NCBI RefSeq assembly: GCF_036231945.1
Contig: NZ_CP109599.1
Coordinates: forward strand, 6,847,501 to 6,911,500
DNA length: 64,000 nucleotides
From: Streptomyces sp. NBC_01429
Lineage (GTDB): Bacteria; Actinomycetota; Actinomycetes; Streptomycetales; Streptomycetaceae
Direction of reading: 5' to 3'
The translations under genes were made by a program, and so were the position numbers. Within the stretch, counting starts at the first letter, position 1, and each line of letters begins with the position of its first letter. Shown here in pieces: positions 36,831-46,267 of the stretch. The notes under the pieces are model-generated. The model worked only from the letters and a program-made list of their open reading frames with translations, was not told the DNA's origin and did not search any database.

Positions 36831-39800
36831 ATGCAGGTGGACATCAGCCCGGCGGCAGCCGCCCGGAACGCGGCCCGGCGGCCGTCCGGCGGACCCGCGA
36901 TCGTGTACGAGGACGTGGAGATCGGCTACCCCGCGCTGGTCGACCGGGCCGGGCGGCTGGCCGAGGTGCTGGCCGGCGCGGGTGTGACGGCGGGCGCCCG
37001 GGTCGCCTATCTGGGGCTGAACAGCCCGGCGCTGCTGGAGACCTATCTCGCCTGCGCCTGGCTGGGCGCGGTCTTCGTACCGGTCAACCACGGCCTCGAC
37101 GCGGGCGGAGTCGGCTCGGTGCTGCGCGACTGCGGGGCGCGGGCGCTCGTCGCCGAACCCGGGCACCGCGCCCTCGCGGACGCGGCGGGGGCCACCGGGG
37201 ACCTGCGGTGCCTGCTGGTCGACGACGACCCGGCGACGGCCCCCGTTGAGCAGCCCGCCGACCAGCCCGTGGGCCAGCACTGGACACCGCTGGCCGGGGC
37301 CCTGGCCGCCGTGCCCCAGCCGGTGCGCGAGCCCGTGCCGCTCCAGGCCCACCACCTGGCACTCCTGCTGTACACCTCGGGAACCACCGGGCGCGCCAAG
37401 GGTGTTCGGCTCACCCACGGCAACGTGTGGTGGAACTCGGCCAATCTGGAGTGGGCCTCCGGCGTCCGCCCGGACGACGTCAACCTGGTCGTCACCCCGC
37501 TCTTCCACATCGGCGCGCTGGGCTGCCACACCCTGCGCGGCCTGGCGCGCGGCGGCACCACGGTGATCCGCCGCCGCTTCGACCCGGACCGCGCGCTGCG
37601 GGACCTCGTCGAGCTGCGGGTCAACACCATGTTCGCGATCCCGTCGCTCTACGCGTCGATCGCGCGGGCGCCCGGTTTCGCCGGGGCTGACCTGTCCCGG
37701 CTGCACACACCGATCGTCTCGGGCGCACCGGTGCCGCCCGACCTGGTGGTGTCGTACGCGCGGCGCGGGGTGCCGCTCCAGCAGGCGTGGGGGCTGACGG
37801 AGACCTCGTGCTACGCCACCTACCTGCCGGTCGCCTCGGCCGGGGGCAGGGCCGGCTCGGCGGGCCGGGCGATGCCGTTCACCGAGGTGCGGCTGGTGGA
37901 CCCGGCGGGCGGTCTGCCGGTCACCGAACCGGGCGTGCGCGGCGAGGTGTGCGTACGCGGGCCGAATGTCACCGCGGGCTACTGGGACGACCCGAAGGCC
38001 ACCGACGAGGCGTTCGACGCCGACGGCTGGTTCCGCAGCGGCGACATCGGCTGCCTGGACGACGAGGGCTTCCTGTCCGTCGTGGACCGGCTCAAGAACA
38101 TGATCATCTCGAACGGGGAGAACATCTATCCCGCCGAGGTCGAACCCGTGCTGGCCGACTGCCCGGAGCTGGCCGACGTCGCCGTGCTCGGCGTGGAGCA
38201 CGCCACCCAGGGGGAGTCGGTGGCGGCGGTGGCCGTCGCCGCCGAGGGCGCCGCACCCACCGTGGAGACGGTACGGGCGTTCGCCGCCGCGCGGGTCGCG
38301 CGCTACAAGCTCCCGACGTCGCTGCATCTGGTCGACGAGATCCCGCGCAACGCGGCAGGCAAGATCGACCGCTCCGCTCTGCGCCGTAGCGTGGCCGGCT
38401 CCGTGGCCATGGCCGGCTCCGGGACCGGCTCAGGGACCGGGTACGGGGCGGACGGCGACGCTGCCCGCCCGGCACCCGGGGCCGAACGCGCCGCGCGGGC
38501 GCTGGAGTTGGTGGAGTGGGCGACCGAGCGGGCGTTGGGCCGCCGACCGGACGGCCTGCGCGCGGGGGCCGGATTCGCGGACATGGGCGTGGACTCGCTG
38601 GCCGCCGTGCGGGTGCGCGATCTGCTGGCCGGGGCCGCCGGGGTCGCCCTGCCCGCGACGCTGGTGTACGACCGTCCCACCCCGGCCGCCGTGGCGGCGC
38701 ACCTGGAGAGGCTGCTGCACGGGGCGCCGCCCGAGCCCGTACCCGTACCGGCGCCGTACGCCCCGGCCGCTTCGGCCGCCGCGGCGGACCCGGTGGTGAT
38801 CGTCGGCATGGGAGTGCGCGCGCCGGGCGGTGTGACCGGCCCCGAGGAGCTGTGGCGGCTGCTGATCGAGGAACGGGACGCGGTGTCCGGGTTCCCGCAG
38901 GACCGTGGCTGGGACCTGGACGGCCTGTTCGGCCCGGACCCGGACTCTGCCCCGGACCCGGCGGCCCCGGACGCGGAGGGCCGCAGCCGCACCCGTACCG
39001 GCGGTTTCCTGCACGACGCGGCCCTGTTCGACGCGGACTTCTTCGGGATCTCCCCGCGCGAGGCGCTGGCCATGGACCCGCAGCAGCGGCTCCTGCTGGA
39101 AACCTCGTGGGAGGCGATCGAGCACGCGGGGATCGACCCGGCGGCGCTCAAGGGCCGCGATGTGGGCGTGTACACCGGGCTGTTCGCCAACGGGTATCTG
39201 GACCAAGTGCCGTCACGGGCCGACCTGGACGGCTACCGCGCCAGCGGCAGCGCCACCGGCGTGGCGGCGGGCCGGGTGGCGTACGTGCTGGGGCTGCACG
39301 GCCCGGCGGTCGCGGTCGACACGTCCTGCTCGTCCTCGCTGGTCGCCCTGCACCTGGCGGTGCGGGCGCTGCGGGCGGGCGAGTGTGCCATGGCGCTGGC
39401 CGGCGGCGCGACGGTGATGGCGACCACCGAGCCGTTCGTCGAGTTCTCCCGGCAGCGCGGGCTGGCGGCGGACGGGCGGTGCAAGTCGTTCGCCGACGCG
39501 GCGGACGGCACCGCGTGGTCCGAGGCGGTCGGTGTGCTGGTCCTCGAACGGCTGTCGGACGCCCGGCGGCACGGCCGCCGGGTGCTGGCCGTGATCCGTG
39601 GCAGCGCGATCAACCAGGACGGCGCCTCCAACGGTCTGACGGCGCCCAGCGGCCCGGCCCAGCAACGGGTGATCCGGCAGGCGCTCGCGGACGCGGGCCT
39701 GTCGCCGGGGGAGGTCGACGCCGTGGAGGCCCATGGCACCGGCACCGTGCTGGGCGACCCGATCGAGGCGCAGGCGCTGGAGGCCGTCTACGGACCGGAC

Positions 39801-42800
39801 CGCGCACATCCGCTGCTGCTGGGGTCGGTGAAGTCGAACCTCGGTCACACCCAGGCAGCCGCCGGGCTGATCGGCATGGTCAAGACGGTGCTGGCCCTCG
39901 AACACGGGGTGCTGCCGCGTACCCTGCACGTCGACCGGCCCACCCGCAAGGTGGACTGGTCCTCCGGCGCGGTGCGGCTGCTGACCGAGCGGCGCCCCTG
40001 GCCGCGGGCCGACCGTCCCCGGCGGGCCGCGGTGTCCTCGTTCGGCATGAGCGGCACCAACGGCCATGTGATCCTCGAACAGGCACCGGCCGAGGCGCCG
40101 GACGCCTCCGGGCCCGGTGCCGACCCGGACGTGCCGGTGCCGGTCGTGGTGACCGCGAGGTCGCCGCAGGCCCTGGCGGACCTGGCCGGCCGGCTGGCGG
40201 CGCGGCTCGACTCGGGCACCGCCCCGGCCGGTCTGGCGCACGCGCTGGCCGCCCGTACCCCGTGGGAACACCGGGCGGTCCTGGCGGGCGGCACCGATCG
40301 GCTGTCCCGGGGGCTGCGGGCGCTCGCCTCCGGCCGCCCCGACCCGCAGACGGTCACCGGCGTCGCGGGGTCCGGCGGTCCGGGGTCCGGCGGTCCGGCC
40401 GGGCGGACCGTGTTCGTCTTTCCGGGGCAGGGCGCCCAGTGGACCGGAATGGGGCGCGAACTGAGCGCCCGCGAACCGGTGTTCGCGGCACGGATGGCGC
40501 AATGCGCCCGAGCCTTGGCGCCGCACACGGGCTGGTCGCTGGCGGACGTGGTGGCCGGGGCCCCCGGCGCGCCGCCGGGCGACCGGGTGGACGTGGTGCA
40601 GCCGATGTCGTTCGCGGTGATGGTGTCGCTGGCGGCGCTCTGGCAGGAGTGCGGCGTACGACCGGACGCCGTGCTGGGGCACTCCCAGGGCGAGATCGCC
40701 GCAGCGTGCGTGGCCGGTGCCCTGACGCTGCCGGACGCCGCCCGGGTGGTGGCGCTGCGCAGCCGCGCCATCGCCTCCCGGCTGGCGGGCCGGGGCGGGA
40801 TGCTGTCGGTGCTGCTGCCGGAACACCGGGTACGGGAGCTGCTGCGGCCCTGGCAGGGGCGGGTGGAGGTGGCCGCCGTCAACGGGCCGGCCGCCGTGGT
40901 CCTGGCCGGTGAGCCGGAGGCGCTGACCGACGTCCAACTGGAGCTGGAGTCCCGTGGCGCCCAGGTCCGGCTGATCCCGGTGGACTACGCCTCGCACGCC
41001 CCCGGAGTGGAGGCGGTACGCGACGAGTTGGGGCCTCTGCTCGACGGCATCGCTCCGGCGGCCCCGGCGGTGCCCTGGTACTCCACCGTCGACGGGGAGT
41101 GGAAGCGCGGCCCGGAGGCGGACGGCGGCTACTGGTACCGCAACCTGCGCCGCCCGGTGCGGTTCGATCCGGCCGTGCGGGCGCTGGCCGCCGAGGGCTT
41201 CGAGGTGTTCGTCGAGGTCAGTTCGCATCCCGTGCTCACCGCCGCCACCCAGGACATCCTGGAGGACGCGGGCCGGCCGGGCGTGGTGTGCGGCACGCTC
41301 CGCCGGGACGAGGGCGGCCCGGAGCGGTTCGCCCGTTCGCTGGCCGAGCTGTTCGTACGCGGTGTCCCGGTCGACTGGACGCCGCTGCTGCCGGCCGGCG
41401 CCAGGCCGGTGGCGCTGCCCGCCCACCCGTTCCTGCGGCGCCGCTTCTGGCCGGCCAGGCGGCCGTCGTCGGCTCTCGCCGCGGCCGGACTGGAACCGGC
41501 CGGCCATCCGCTGCTGGCCGCCGAGGCGCACGATCCGAGGGACGGCGGCGTCCTGCTGACCGGAAGGCTGTCGCAGGAGGAACAGCCGTGGCTGGCCGAC
41601 CACGCGGTGGCCGGAGCGGTGCTGCTGCCGGGCACGGCACTGGTGGAGATGGCGCTCAGGGCGGGCGAGCGGGTGGGCTGTCCGGTGGTGGAGGAGCTGG
41701 TGGTGCAGGCGCCGGTGCGGCTCACCCGGGCGCTGTCCGTGCAGGTGCGGGTGGGTGGCGCCGACGAGCGGGGGCGGCGGGAGGTGACGGTCCACGCCCG
41801 GCCGCAGGAGGCGGACGCGCCGTGGACCCGTCACGCGGTGGGGCGGCTGGCCGAGACGGGGCCGAGTGCCGTGGGGCCGGGCGCCGAGATGCCGAGTGCC
41901 GAGACGTCGAGTGCCGGGACGCCGAATGCCGAGGCGCTGAGTGCCGAGGCGCCCGCGTGGAGCGGAACGTGGCCGCCCGAAGGCGCCCGTCCCGTCGATG
42001 TGGCCGCGTTCTACGAGACGTTGGCCGATCGCGGCTACGACTACGGCCCGGCGTTCCGCTGCCTGACCGCCGCCTGGACGCGCGGGGCGGAGACCTTCGG
42101 CGAAGTGGCGCTGCCCGAACCGGCCGACGCCGCCGGATTCGCGGTGCACCCGGCCCTGTTCGACGCCGCCGTGCACACCGCGTTGGTGGCGGGGCCCGAC
42201 GGCGAACCGGTGCTGCCGTTCGCGTGGAACCAGGTGGCGTCGCACACGACGGGAGTGAGCGCCGCCCGGGTACGCGTGACGTCGGGGCCCGGCGGGATCG
42301 CCGTGGACATGATCTCGGCGGACGGTGACGGCACTCCGGTGCTGAACGTCGGCTCGCTGTCGACCCGTCCGCTGCCACCGGACCCGGCTGCCGGTCCGCA
42401 GGGCGTGGACGGCGCGCTGTCGCGGCTCGCGTGGAGTGGCCTGCCGCCGTCCGGCGCCGGGCCCGTGCCCGTCGCGGTGTTCGGGGCGACCCCCGGCGCG
42501 GCGGACGGAGGGGACGCACCGGACTGGCAGGTGCTGCCTCCCGGCACCGGCCCGGCCGGCCTGCCCGGCCTGCCCGACCTGCCCGAACCGGAACGCGCCC
42601 GGCGGGCGGTCCAACGCGTGCTGGCGGCGCTCCAGTCGCTGCTGGCCGATGAGGAACGCCCCGGTGGGCGGCTGGTGGTGGCGACCCGGCTGGCCGTGGC
42701 CGTCCGCGACGGCGACCCCGTCGATCCGGTCGCTGCCGCAGTCTGGGGGCTGGTGCGCAGCGCGCAGACCGAGCACCCCGGCCGGTTCATGCTCGTCGAC

Positions 42801-44315
42801 CTAGACCTAGACCTAGACCTAGACCTAGACCTAGACGCTGACTTCGACACGGATGCCGGGCCGGACGCCGCACCCGAAGGCTGGGCCGACGCGGTCGGCG
42901 CGGTCCTGGCCACGGCTGCCGAGGCCGGCGAACCGCAGTGCGCGGTACGCGGCGGGGTGGTGTACGTACCCCGGCTGGTCCGGGTGCCCGGCGCGGAGAC
43001 TGCGGGCGGTGCCGCGCGCCCGCTCGATCCGGCGGGCACCGTGCTGATCACCGGCGGAACCGGCATGGCGGGCGCGGTGGTCGCCCGGCACGCGGTGACG
43101 GAGTACGGCGTACGCAACGTGGTGCTGGCCTCGCGCCGAGGCCCCGCCGCTCCGGGAGCCGCCGAACTGTGCCGCGAACTGGGCGCGTTGGGTGCCCGGG
43201 CCGAGGCGGTCGCCTGCGACGTCTCCGACCGCGAGCAGGTGCGGGCCCTGCTGGAACGGATCCCTCCGGACGCGCCGCTGACGGCCGTGGTGCACACCGC
43301 CGGTGTTCTGGACGACGGAGTGATCGGCACACTGGACGCCGATCGGGTGGAAGCGGTTTTCCGGCCCAAGGCCGACGGCGTCACCTGGCTGGACGAGCTG
43401 ACCCGGGCGTCGGACCCGGCCGCGTTCGTGGTGTTCTCCTCGGTGGCAGGGGTCGTGGGCACCGCGGGGCAGGGCAACTACGCGGCGGCGAGCGCCTTCC
43501 TCGACGCGGTGGCCGCCCGCCGCCGCGCGGCCGGGCACGCCTCGGTCTCACTCGCCTGGGGCCACTGGGACCGGGCCGGCGGTATGACCGGACACCTGGG
43601 CGAGGCGGACCTCGCCCGGATCGGCCGCGCCGGGATGCGCCCGATCTCCGGCGAGCACGGCATGCGGCTGCTGGACGCCGGCCTGGCCTCCCCTCACCCG
43701 GTGCTGGTGGCCGCGCCCATGGACCAGGCGGTCCTGCGGCAGCGCGCCAGGGACGGCGCGCTGCCGCACGTACTCCTCCAGCTTGCCGGACGGGTCGGTC
43801 GCACCCTGCCGGCCGCGCGCCGCACCCTGCGGCTGGACGGCCTCGACGAGGCCGCCCGGCGTGAGGTCCTGCTCGAACTCGTACGCCACGAGGCCGCGGC
43901 CGTCCTCGGACACTCCTCCGGTGACCGGATCGACCCGGCGCAGCCCTTCAAGACGGCCGGCTTCGACTCGCTGACCGCCGTGGAGCTGCGCAACCGGCTG
44001 ACCACGGCGACCGGCGCGCGGCTCCCGGCGACCCTGGTGTTCGACTTTCCCACCCCGGCGGACACCGCCGCGTTCCTGCACGACGAGCTGGTGCCCGACC
44101 TGCCCGCGCCCGGCCTCACCGAACTGGACCTTCTGGAGAAGGCGTTGCTCGACCCGCCCGACGAGGGGACGGCCCGGCTGATCGCCGCGCGGCTGCGCGG
44201 ACTGCTCACCCACATCGAGCGACCGCCGCGATCCGGCGCCGAGGAAACCGCGACGGACGCCCTCCGGTTCGCCGACGACGACGAGCTGTTCGCGTTCATC
44301 GAAACCAACCTCTGA
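36831..44315 (+). CDS. PKS3: acyl ligase-ACP loading, then KS-AT-DH-KR-ACP
   Basis: A 2494-residue starter PKS. Residues 1-515 are an AMP-forming ligase (YTSGTTGRAKG at 181-191, RSGDIGCLDDEGFL, K511 in AAGKIDRS). A loading ACP has S589. The KS has C833. The AT has S1285 in GHSQGE with RVDVVQ upstream and YASH at 1386-1389, the classic methylmalonyl-CoA signature. The DH is intact (H1591, D1778, H1782, YGPAF). The KR has GGTGMAG from 2075, LDD and Y2217, but Ser at 2221 where Asn is usual. ACP S2380. A docking segment ends the protein. AGGAGA precedes 36831; an ATG at 36795 overlapping the PKS2 stop is in frame. It has no N-terminal docking coil, so I place it first in the assembly line. Confidence 0.94.
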   Translation: MQVDISPAAAARNAARRPSGGPAIVYEDVEIGYPALVDRAGRLAEVLAGAGVTAGARVAYLGLNSPALLETYLACAWLGAVFVPVNHGLDAGGVGSVLRDCGARALVAEPGHRALADAAGATGDLRCLLVDDDPATAPVEQPADQPVGQHWTPLAGALAAVPQPVREPVPLQAHHLALLLYTSGTTGRAKGVRLTHGNVWWNSANLEWASGVRPDDVNLVVTPLFHIGALGCHTLRGLARGGTTVIRRRFDPDRALRDLVELRVNTMFAIPSLYASIARAPGFAGADLSRLHTPIVSGAPVPPDLVVSYARRGVPLQQAWGLTETSCYATYLPVASAGGRAGSAGRAMPFTEVRLVDPAGGLPVTEPGVRGEVCVRGPNVTAGYWDDPKATDEAFDADGWFRSGDIGCLDDEGFLSVVDRLKNMIISNGENIYPAEVEPVLADCPELADVAVLGVEHATQGESVAAVAVAAEGAAPTVETVRAFAAARVARYKLPTSLHLVDEIPRNAAGKIDRSALRRSVAGSVAMAGSGTGSGTGYGADGDAARPAPGAERAARALELVEWATERALGRRPDGLRAGAGFADMGVDSLAAVRVRDLLAGAAGVALPATLVYDRPTPAAVAAHLERLLHGAPPEPVPVPAPYAPAASAAAADPVVIVGMGVRAPGGVTGPEELWRLLIEERDAVSGFPQDRGWDLDGLFGPDPDSAPDPAAPDAEGRSRTRTGGFLHDAALFDADFFGISPREALAMDPQQRLLLETSWEAIEHAGIDPAALKGRDVGVYTGLFANGYLDQVPSRADLDGYRASGSATGVAAGRVAYVLGLHGPAVAVDTSCSSSLVALHLAVRALRAGECAMALAGGATVMATTEPFVEFSRQRGLAADGRCKSFADAADGTAWSEAVGVLVLERLSDARRHGRRVLAVIRGSAINQDGASNGLTAPSGPAQQRVIRQALADAGLSPGEVDAVEAHGTGTVLGDPIEAQALEAVYGPDRAHPLLLGSVKSNLGHTQAAAGLIGMVKTVLALEHGVLPRTLHVDRPTRKVDWSSGAVRLLTERRPWPRADRPRRAAVSSFGMSGTNGHVILEQAPAEAPDASGPGADPDVPVPVVVTARSPQALADLAGRLAARLDSGTAPAGLAHALAARTPWEHRAVLAGGTDRLSRGLRALASGRPDPQTVTGVAGSGGPGSGGPAGRTVFVFPGQGAQWTGMGRELSAREPVFAARMAQCARALAPHTGWSLADVVAGAPGAPPGDRVDVVQPMSFAVMVSLAALWQECGVRPDAVLGHSQGEIAAACVAGALTLPDAARVVALRSRAIASRLAGRGGMLSVLLPEHRVRELLRPWQGRVEVAAVNGPAAVVLAGEPEALTDVQLELESRGAQVRLIPVDYASHAPGVEAVRDELGPLLDGIAPAAPAVPWYSTVDGEWKRGPEADGGYWYRNLRRPVRFDPAVRALAAEGFEVFVEVSSHPVLTAATQDILEDAGRPGVVCGTLRRDEGGPERFARSLAELFVRGVPVDWTPLLPAGARPVALPAHPFLRRRFWPARRPSSALAAAGLEPAGHPLLAAEAHDPRDGGVLLTGRLSQEEQPWLADHAVAGAVLLPGTALVEMALRAGERVGCPVVEELVVQAPVRLTRALSVQVRVGGADERGRREVTVHARPQEADAPWTRHAVGRLAETGPSAVGPGAEMPSAETSSAGTPNAEALSAEAPAWSGTWPPEGARPVDVAAFYETLADRGYDYGPAFRCLTAAWTRGAETFGEVALPEPADAAGFAVHPALFDAAVHTALVAGPDGEPVLPFAWNQVASHTTGVSAARVRVTSGPGGIAVDMISADGDGTPVLNVGSLSTRPLPPDPAAGPQGVDGALSRLAWSGLPPSGAGPVPVAVFGATPGAADGGDAPDWQVLPPGTGPAGLPGLPDLPEPERARRAVQRVLAALQSLLADEERPGGRLVVATRLAVAVRDGDPVDPVAAAVWGLVRSAQTEHPGRFMLVDLDLDLDLDLDLDADFDTDAGPDAAPEGWADAVGAVLATAAEAGEPQCAVRGGVVYVPRLVRVPGAETAGGAARPLDPAGTVLITGGTGMAGAVVARHAVTEYGVRNVVLASRRGPAAPGAAELCRELGALGARAEAVACDVSDREQVRALLERIPPDAPLTAVVHTAGVLDDGVIGTLDADRVEAVFRPKADGVTWLDELTRASDPAAFVVFSSVAGVVGTAGQGNYAAASAFLDAVAARRRAAGHASVSLAWGHWDRAGGMTGHLGEADLARIGRAGMRPISGEHGMRLLDAGLASPHPVLVAAPMDQAVLRQRARDGALPHVLLQLAGRVGRTLPAARRTLRLDGLDEAARREVLLELVRHEAAAVLGHSSGDRIDPAQPFKTAGFDSLTAVELRNRLTTATGARLPATLVFDFPTPADTAAFLHDELVPDLPAPGLTELDLLEKALLDPPDEGTARLIAARLRGLLTHIERPPRSGAEETATDALRFADDDELFAFIETNL
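42798..42833 (+). repeat. Hexanucleotide repeat GACCTA x6 inside PKS3
   Basis: Six perfect tandem GACCTA units encode alternating Asp-Leu in the linker before the KR domain. All six Leu codons are CTA, very rare in this GC-rich genome. Unit gain or loss keeps the frame. Confidence 0.9.
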
Positions 44316-44386
44316 ACACCACCCTCTCCACACCACCCTCTCCACACCACCCTCTCCACACCACCCTCTCCACACCAACCTCTGAA
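44303..44386 (+). repeat. 14-bp tandem repeat across the PKS3 stop codon
   Basis: Six consecutive 14-bp units. The first (44303-44316) and last (44373-44386) are near-identical ACCAACCTCTGAA types, the first containing the PKS3 stop. Between them are four perfect CACCACCCTCTCCA units. The array fills most of the 110-bp gap to the aminotransferase gene. Confidence 0.88.
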
Positions 44387-44425
44387 CACCACGCCCGGCT
44401 CGGAGCGGGGAGAAAGGCATACGGC

Positions 44426-46267
44426 ATGGTCACAGCAGCACAGCCGCAAGCGGAACCGGCGTCACCGGCGGAACCGGCGGCGTTACCGGCGCGACCCGAA
44501 CCGCACGGGGCGGATCTCGCGGAGCCGTACCTGTCCGGGCACCTGTCCTCGCTCGGGCTCGCGGTCGAGTACGTGCGCGCCGAGGGCAACACCCTCTACC
44601 ACCTGGACGCGGACGGCGCGGAGGTGCCGGTACTCGACCTGGTCGGCGGGTTCGGCTCGACCATCCTGGGCCACAACCACCCGCGGATCGTCTCCTGCGC
44701 GAGGGACCTCCTCGACCGGCAGGCCCCGGTCTTCGCCCAGTTCTCGCTGCACCCGTACGCCCATGACGTGGCGCAGACGCTGAACACCATCGTGCGCCGC
44801 GAGTCCGGAGACGCCGAGACGTACATGGCGATCTTCGCGAACAGCGGCGCCGAGGCGATCGAGGCGGCCGTCAAGCACGCGGAACTCGACCGGGTGCTCA
44901 AGGTGGTGGAGCTGACGGAGGCCATCGAGGGCGAAGCCGGTACGGTACGCGCCGCCGTACGCCGTGGCACCGCCGCTCTGCCCGACGACATCTGGGAACG
45001 GCTCGGGACCCGGCCGCCCGGGACCGGCACGGCGGAGGGCGGGACCGAGGCCCCGGCCGACACCCCGATCGCTGCCCCGGCCGACACTCCGATCGACGCC
45101 TTGATCGACGCCGTCCGGGCCGCCAACGCGGCACTCGCCCAGTCCCCGCCGGTCCTCCTCGCGCTGGAGGGCTCCTTCCACGGCAAGCTGGTCGGCAGCG
45201 TCCAGCTCACCCACAACGCGGCGTTCCGCGACCCGTTCCGCGCCCTGGCCACTCCCTGCCGTTTCGCACCGGTCGGCCGGCCCGAGGTACTGGACGACAT
45301 CGTCGCTGCCGAGCGCCGCACCCTGTTCGGCCTCGCGGTCCAGGACGGCCGCGTGCGCCTGACGGAACACGAACTCCCGGTGTTCAGCGCGTTCGTACTG
45401 GAGCCGATCCAGGGCGAGGGCGGTATCCGTCCCCTCGACGAGGAGTTCGCCCGGCGGATCCGGCAGACCTGTGACGCGATCGGCTGTCCGGTCGTGGTGG
45501 ACGAGATCCAGAGCGGCATGGGGCGCACCGGCACCTTCCTCGCCAGCTCCTCCATCGGTCTGCGCGGTGACTACTACGCGCTGGGCAAGAGCCTGGGCGG
45601 TGGGATCGCCAAAGCGGCGGTGACCTTGGTGCGCAGGTCGCGCTACCGGGCGCAGTTCGAGATGGCGCACAGCTCGACGTTCGCCAAGGACGGCTTCTCC
45701 ACCCTGGTCGCGGCCCGCACACTGGAGCTGCTGGAGGCCGACGGCGGCGTCGTGTACCGGCGGGCCGAGGAGCGCGGCCGTCGGCTGACGGCGATGCTGG
45801 AAGCCGTACGCCGCGACTTCCCCGACGTCATCAGGGAGGTGCGCGGCAAGGGCCTGATGGTCGGCTTGGAGCTGCACGACCCGAGCCGTTCCTCGTGCCC
45901 CGAGATCCGGGGGCACGCGGAGGCGGGCACATTCGGCTACGCCGTCTCCGGTTACCTGCTGCGTGCGCACTCCGTACGGATCTTCCCGACCGCCAGCGCC
46001 CCCGCGACCCTGCGCTTCGCGCCCTCCGTCCATATCACGGACGCCGAGATCGACCATGCCGAGGCGGCCTTGCGCGGCCTGTGCGAGGTGCTGCGCGAGC
46101 ACGACGGTGTGCGTCTGCTCGGTTCGCGGGGCGACCTGCGCGGTTCGCGGGCCGACGTGCCCGGCTCGTGCGGCGACGTATCCGATTCGCGGGGCGACGT
46201 GACCGATTCGCGGCGCGACGCGACCGGCTCGCCGGACGCCCCGGCCGAAGAGGGGCAGCGCCGTTGA
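44426..46267 (+). CDS. Class III PLP-dependent aminotransferase
   Basis: A 613-residue fold-type I aminotransferase, longer than the usual 420-460. Core motifs are LVGGFGSTILGHNHPRIVSC, ANSGAEAIEAAVKHA, VVDEIQSGMGRTG and the PLP lysine K388 in ALGKSLGGGIAKAA. Extra length comes from an N-terminal Ala/Pro tail, an insertion near residues 190-225 with APADTPI repeats, and a C-terminal tail of six heptapeptide repeats. Enzymes of this class paired with thioester-reductase PKSs convert the released aldehyde to an amine in piperidine-type alkaloid pathways such as coelimycin and streptazone, and I infer the same here. Codon 20 is TTA (44483-44485). GGAGAAAGG precedes the start. Its stop overlaps the next gene. 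Confidence 0.92.
   Translation: MVTAAQPQAEPASPAEPAALPARPEPHGADLAEPYLSGHLSSLGLAVEYVRAEGNTLYHLDADGAEVPVLDLVGGFGSTILGHNHPRIVSCARDLLDRQAPVFAQFSLHPYAHDVAQTLNTIVRRESGDAETYMAIFANSGAEAIEAAVKHAELDRVLKVVELTEAIEGEAGTVRAAVRRGTAALPDDIWERLGTRPPGTGTAEGGTEAPADTPIAAPADTPIDALIDAVRAANAALAQSPPVLLALEGSFHGKLVGSVQLTHNAAFRDPFRALATPCRFAPVGRPEVLDDIVAAERRTLFGLAVQDGRVRLTEHELPVFSAFVLEPIQGEGGIRPLDEEFARRIRQTCDAIGCPVVVDEIQSGMGRTGTFLASSSIGLRGDYYALGKSLGGGIAKAAVTLVRRSRYRAQFEMAHSSTFAKDGFSTLVAARTLELLEADGGVVYRRAEERGRRLTAMLEAVRRDFPDVIREVRGKGLMVGLELHDPSRSSCPEIRGHAEAGTFGYAVSGYLLRAHSVRIFPTASAPATLRFAPSVHITDAEIDHAEAALRGLCEVLREHDGVRLLGSRGDLRGSRADVPGSCGDVSDSRGDVTDSRRDATGSPDAPAEEGQRR
46121..46246 (+). repeat. Six 21-bp repeats at the 3' end of the aminotransferase gene
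   Basis: The units encode GSRGDLR, GSRADVP, GSCGDVS, DSRGDVT, DSRRDAT and GSPDAPA. They form a disordered-looking tail beyond the catalytic domain. The array sits directly before the TTG start of the N-oxygenase gene. Confidence 0.85.

Noticed and set aside
39213..42776. Very long minus-strand open frame inside PKS3
   Set aside because: It is the complement of the PKS3 coding frame; high GC at third positions removes stops on the other strand. No domain can be recognised in it.
44303..44386. CRISPR array
   Set aside because: Units are 14 bp, contiguous and without spacers; no cas genes are present.
44426..46267. Aminotransferase as the missing aminodeoxychorismate lyase
   Set aside because: The lyase PabC is a fold-type IV PLP enzyme; this protein is class III, fold-type I.
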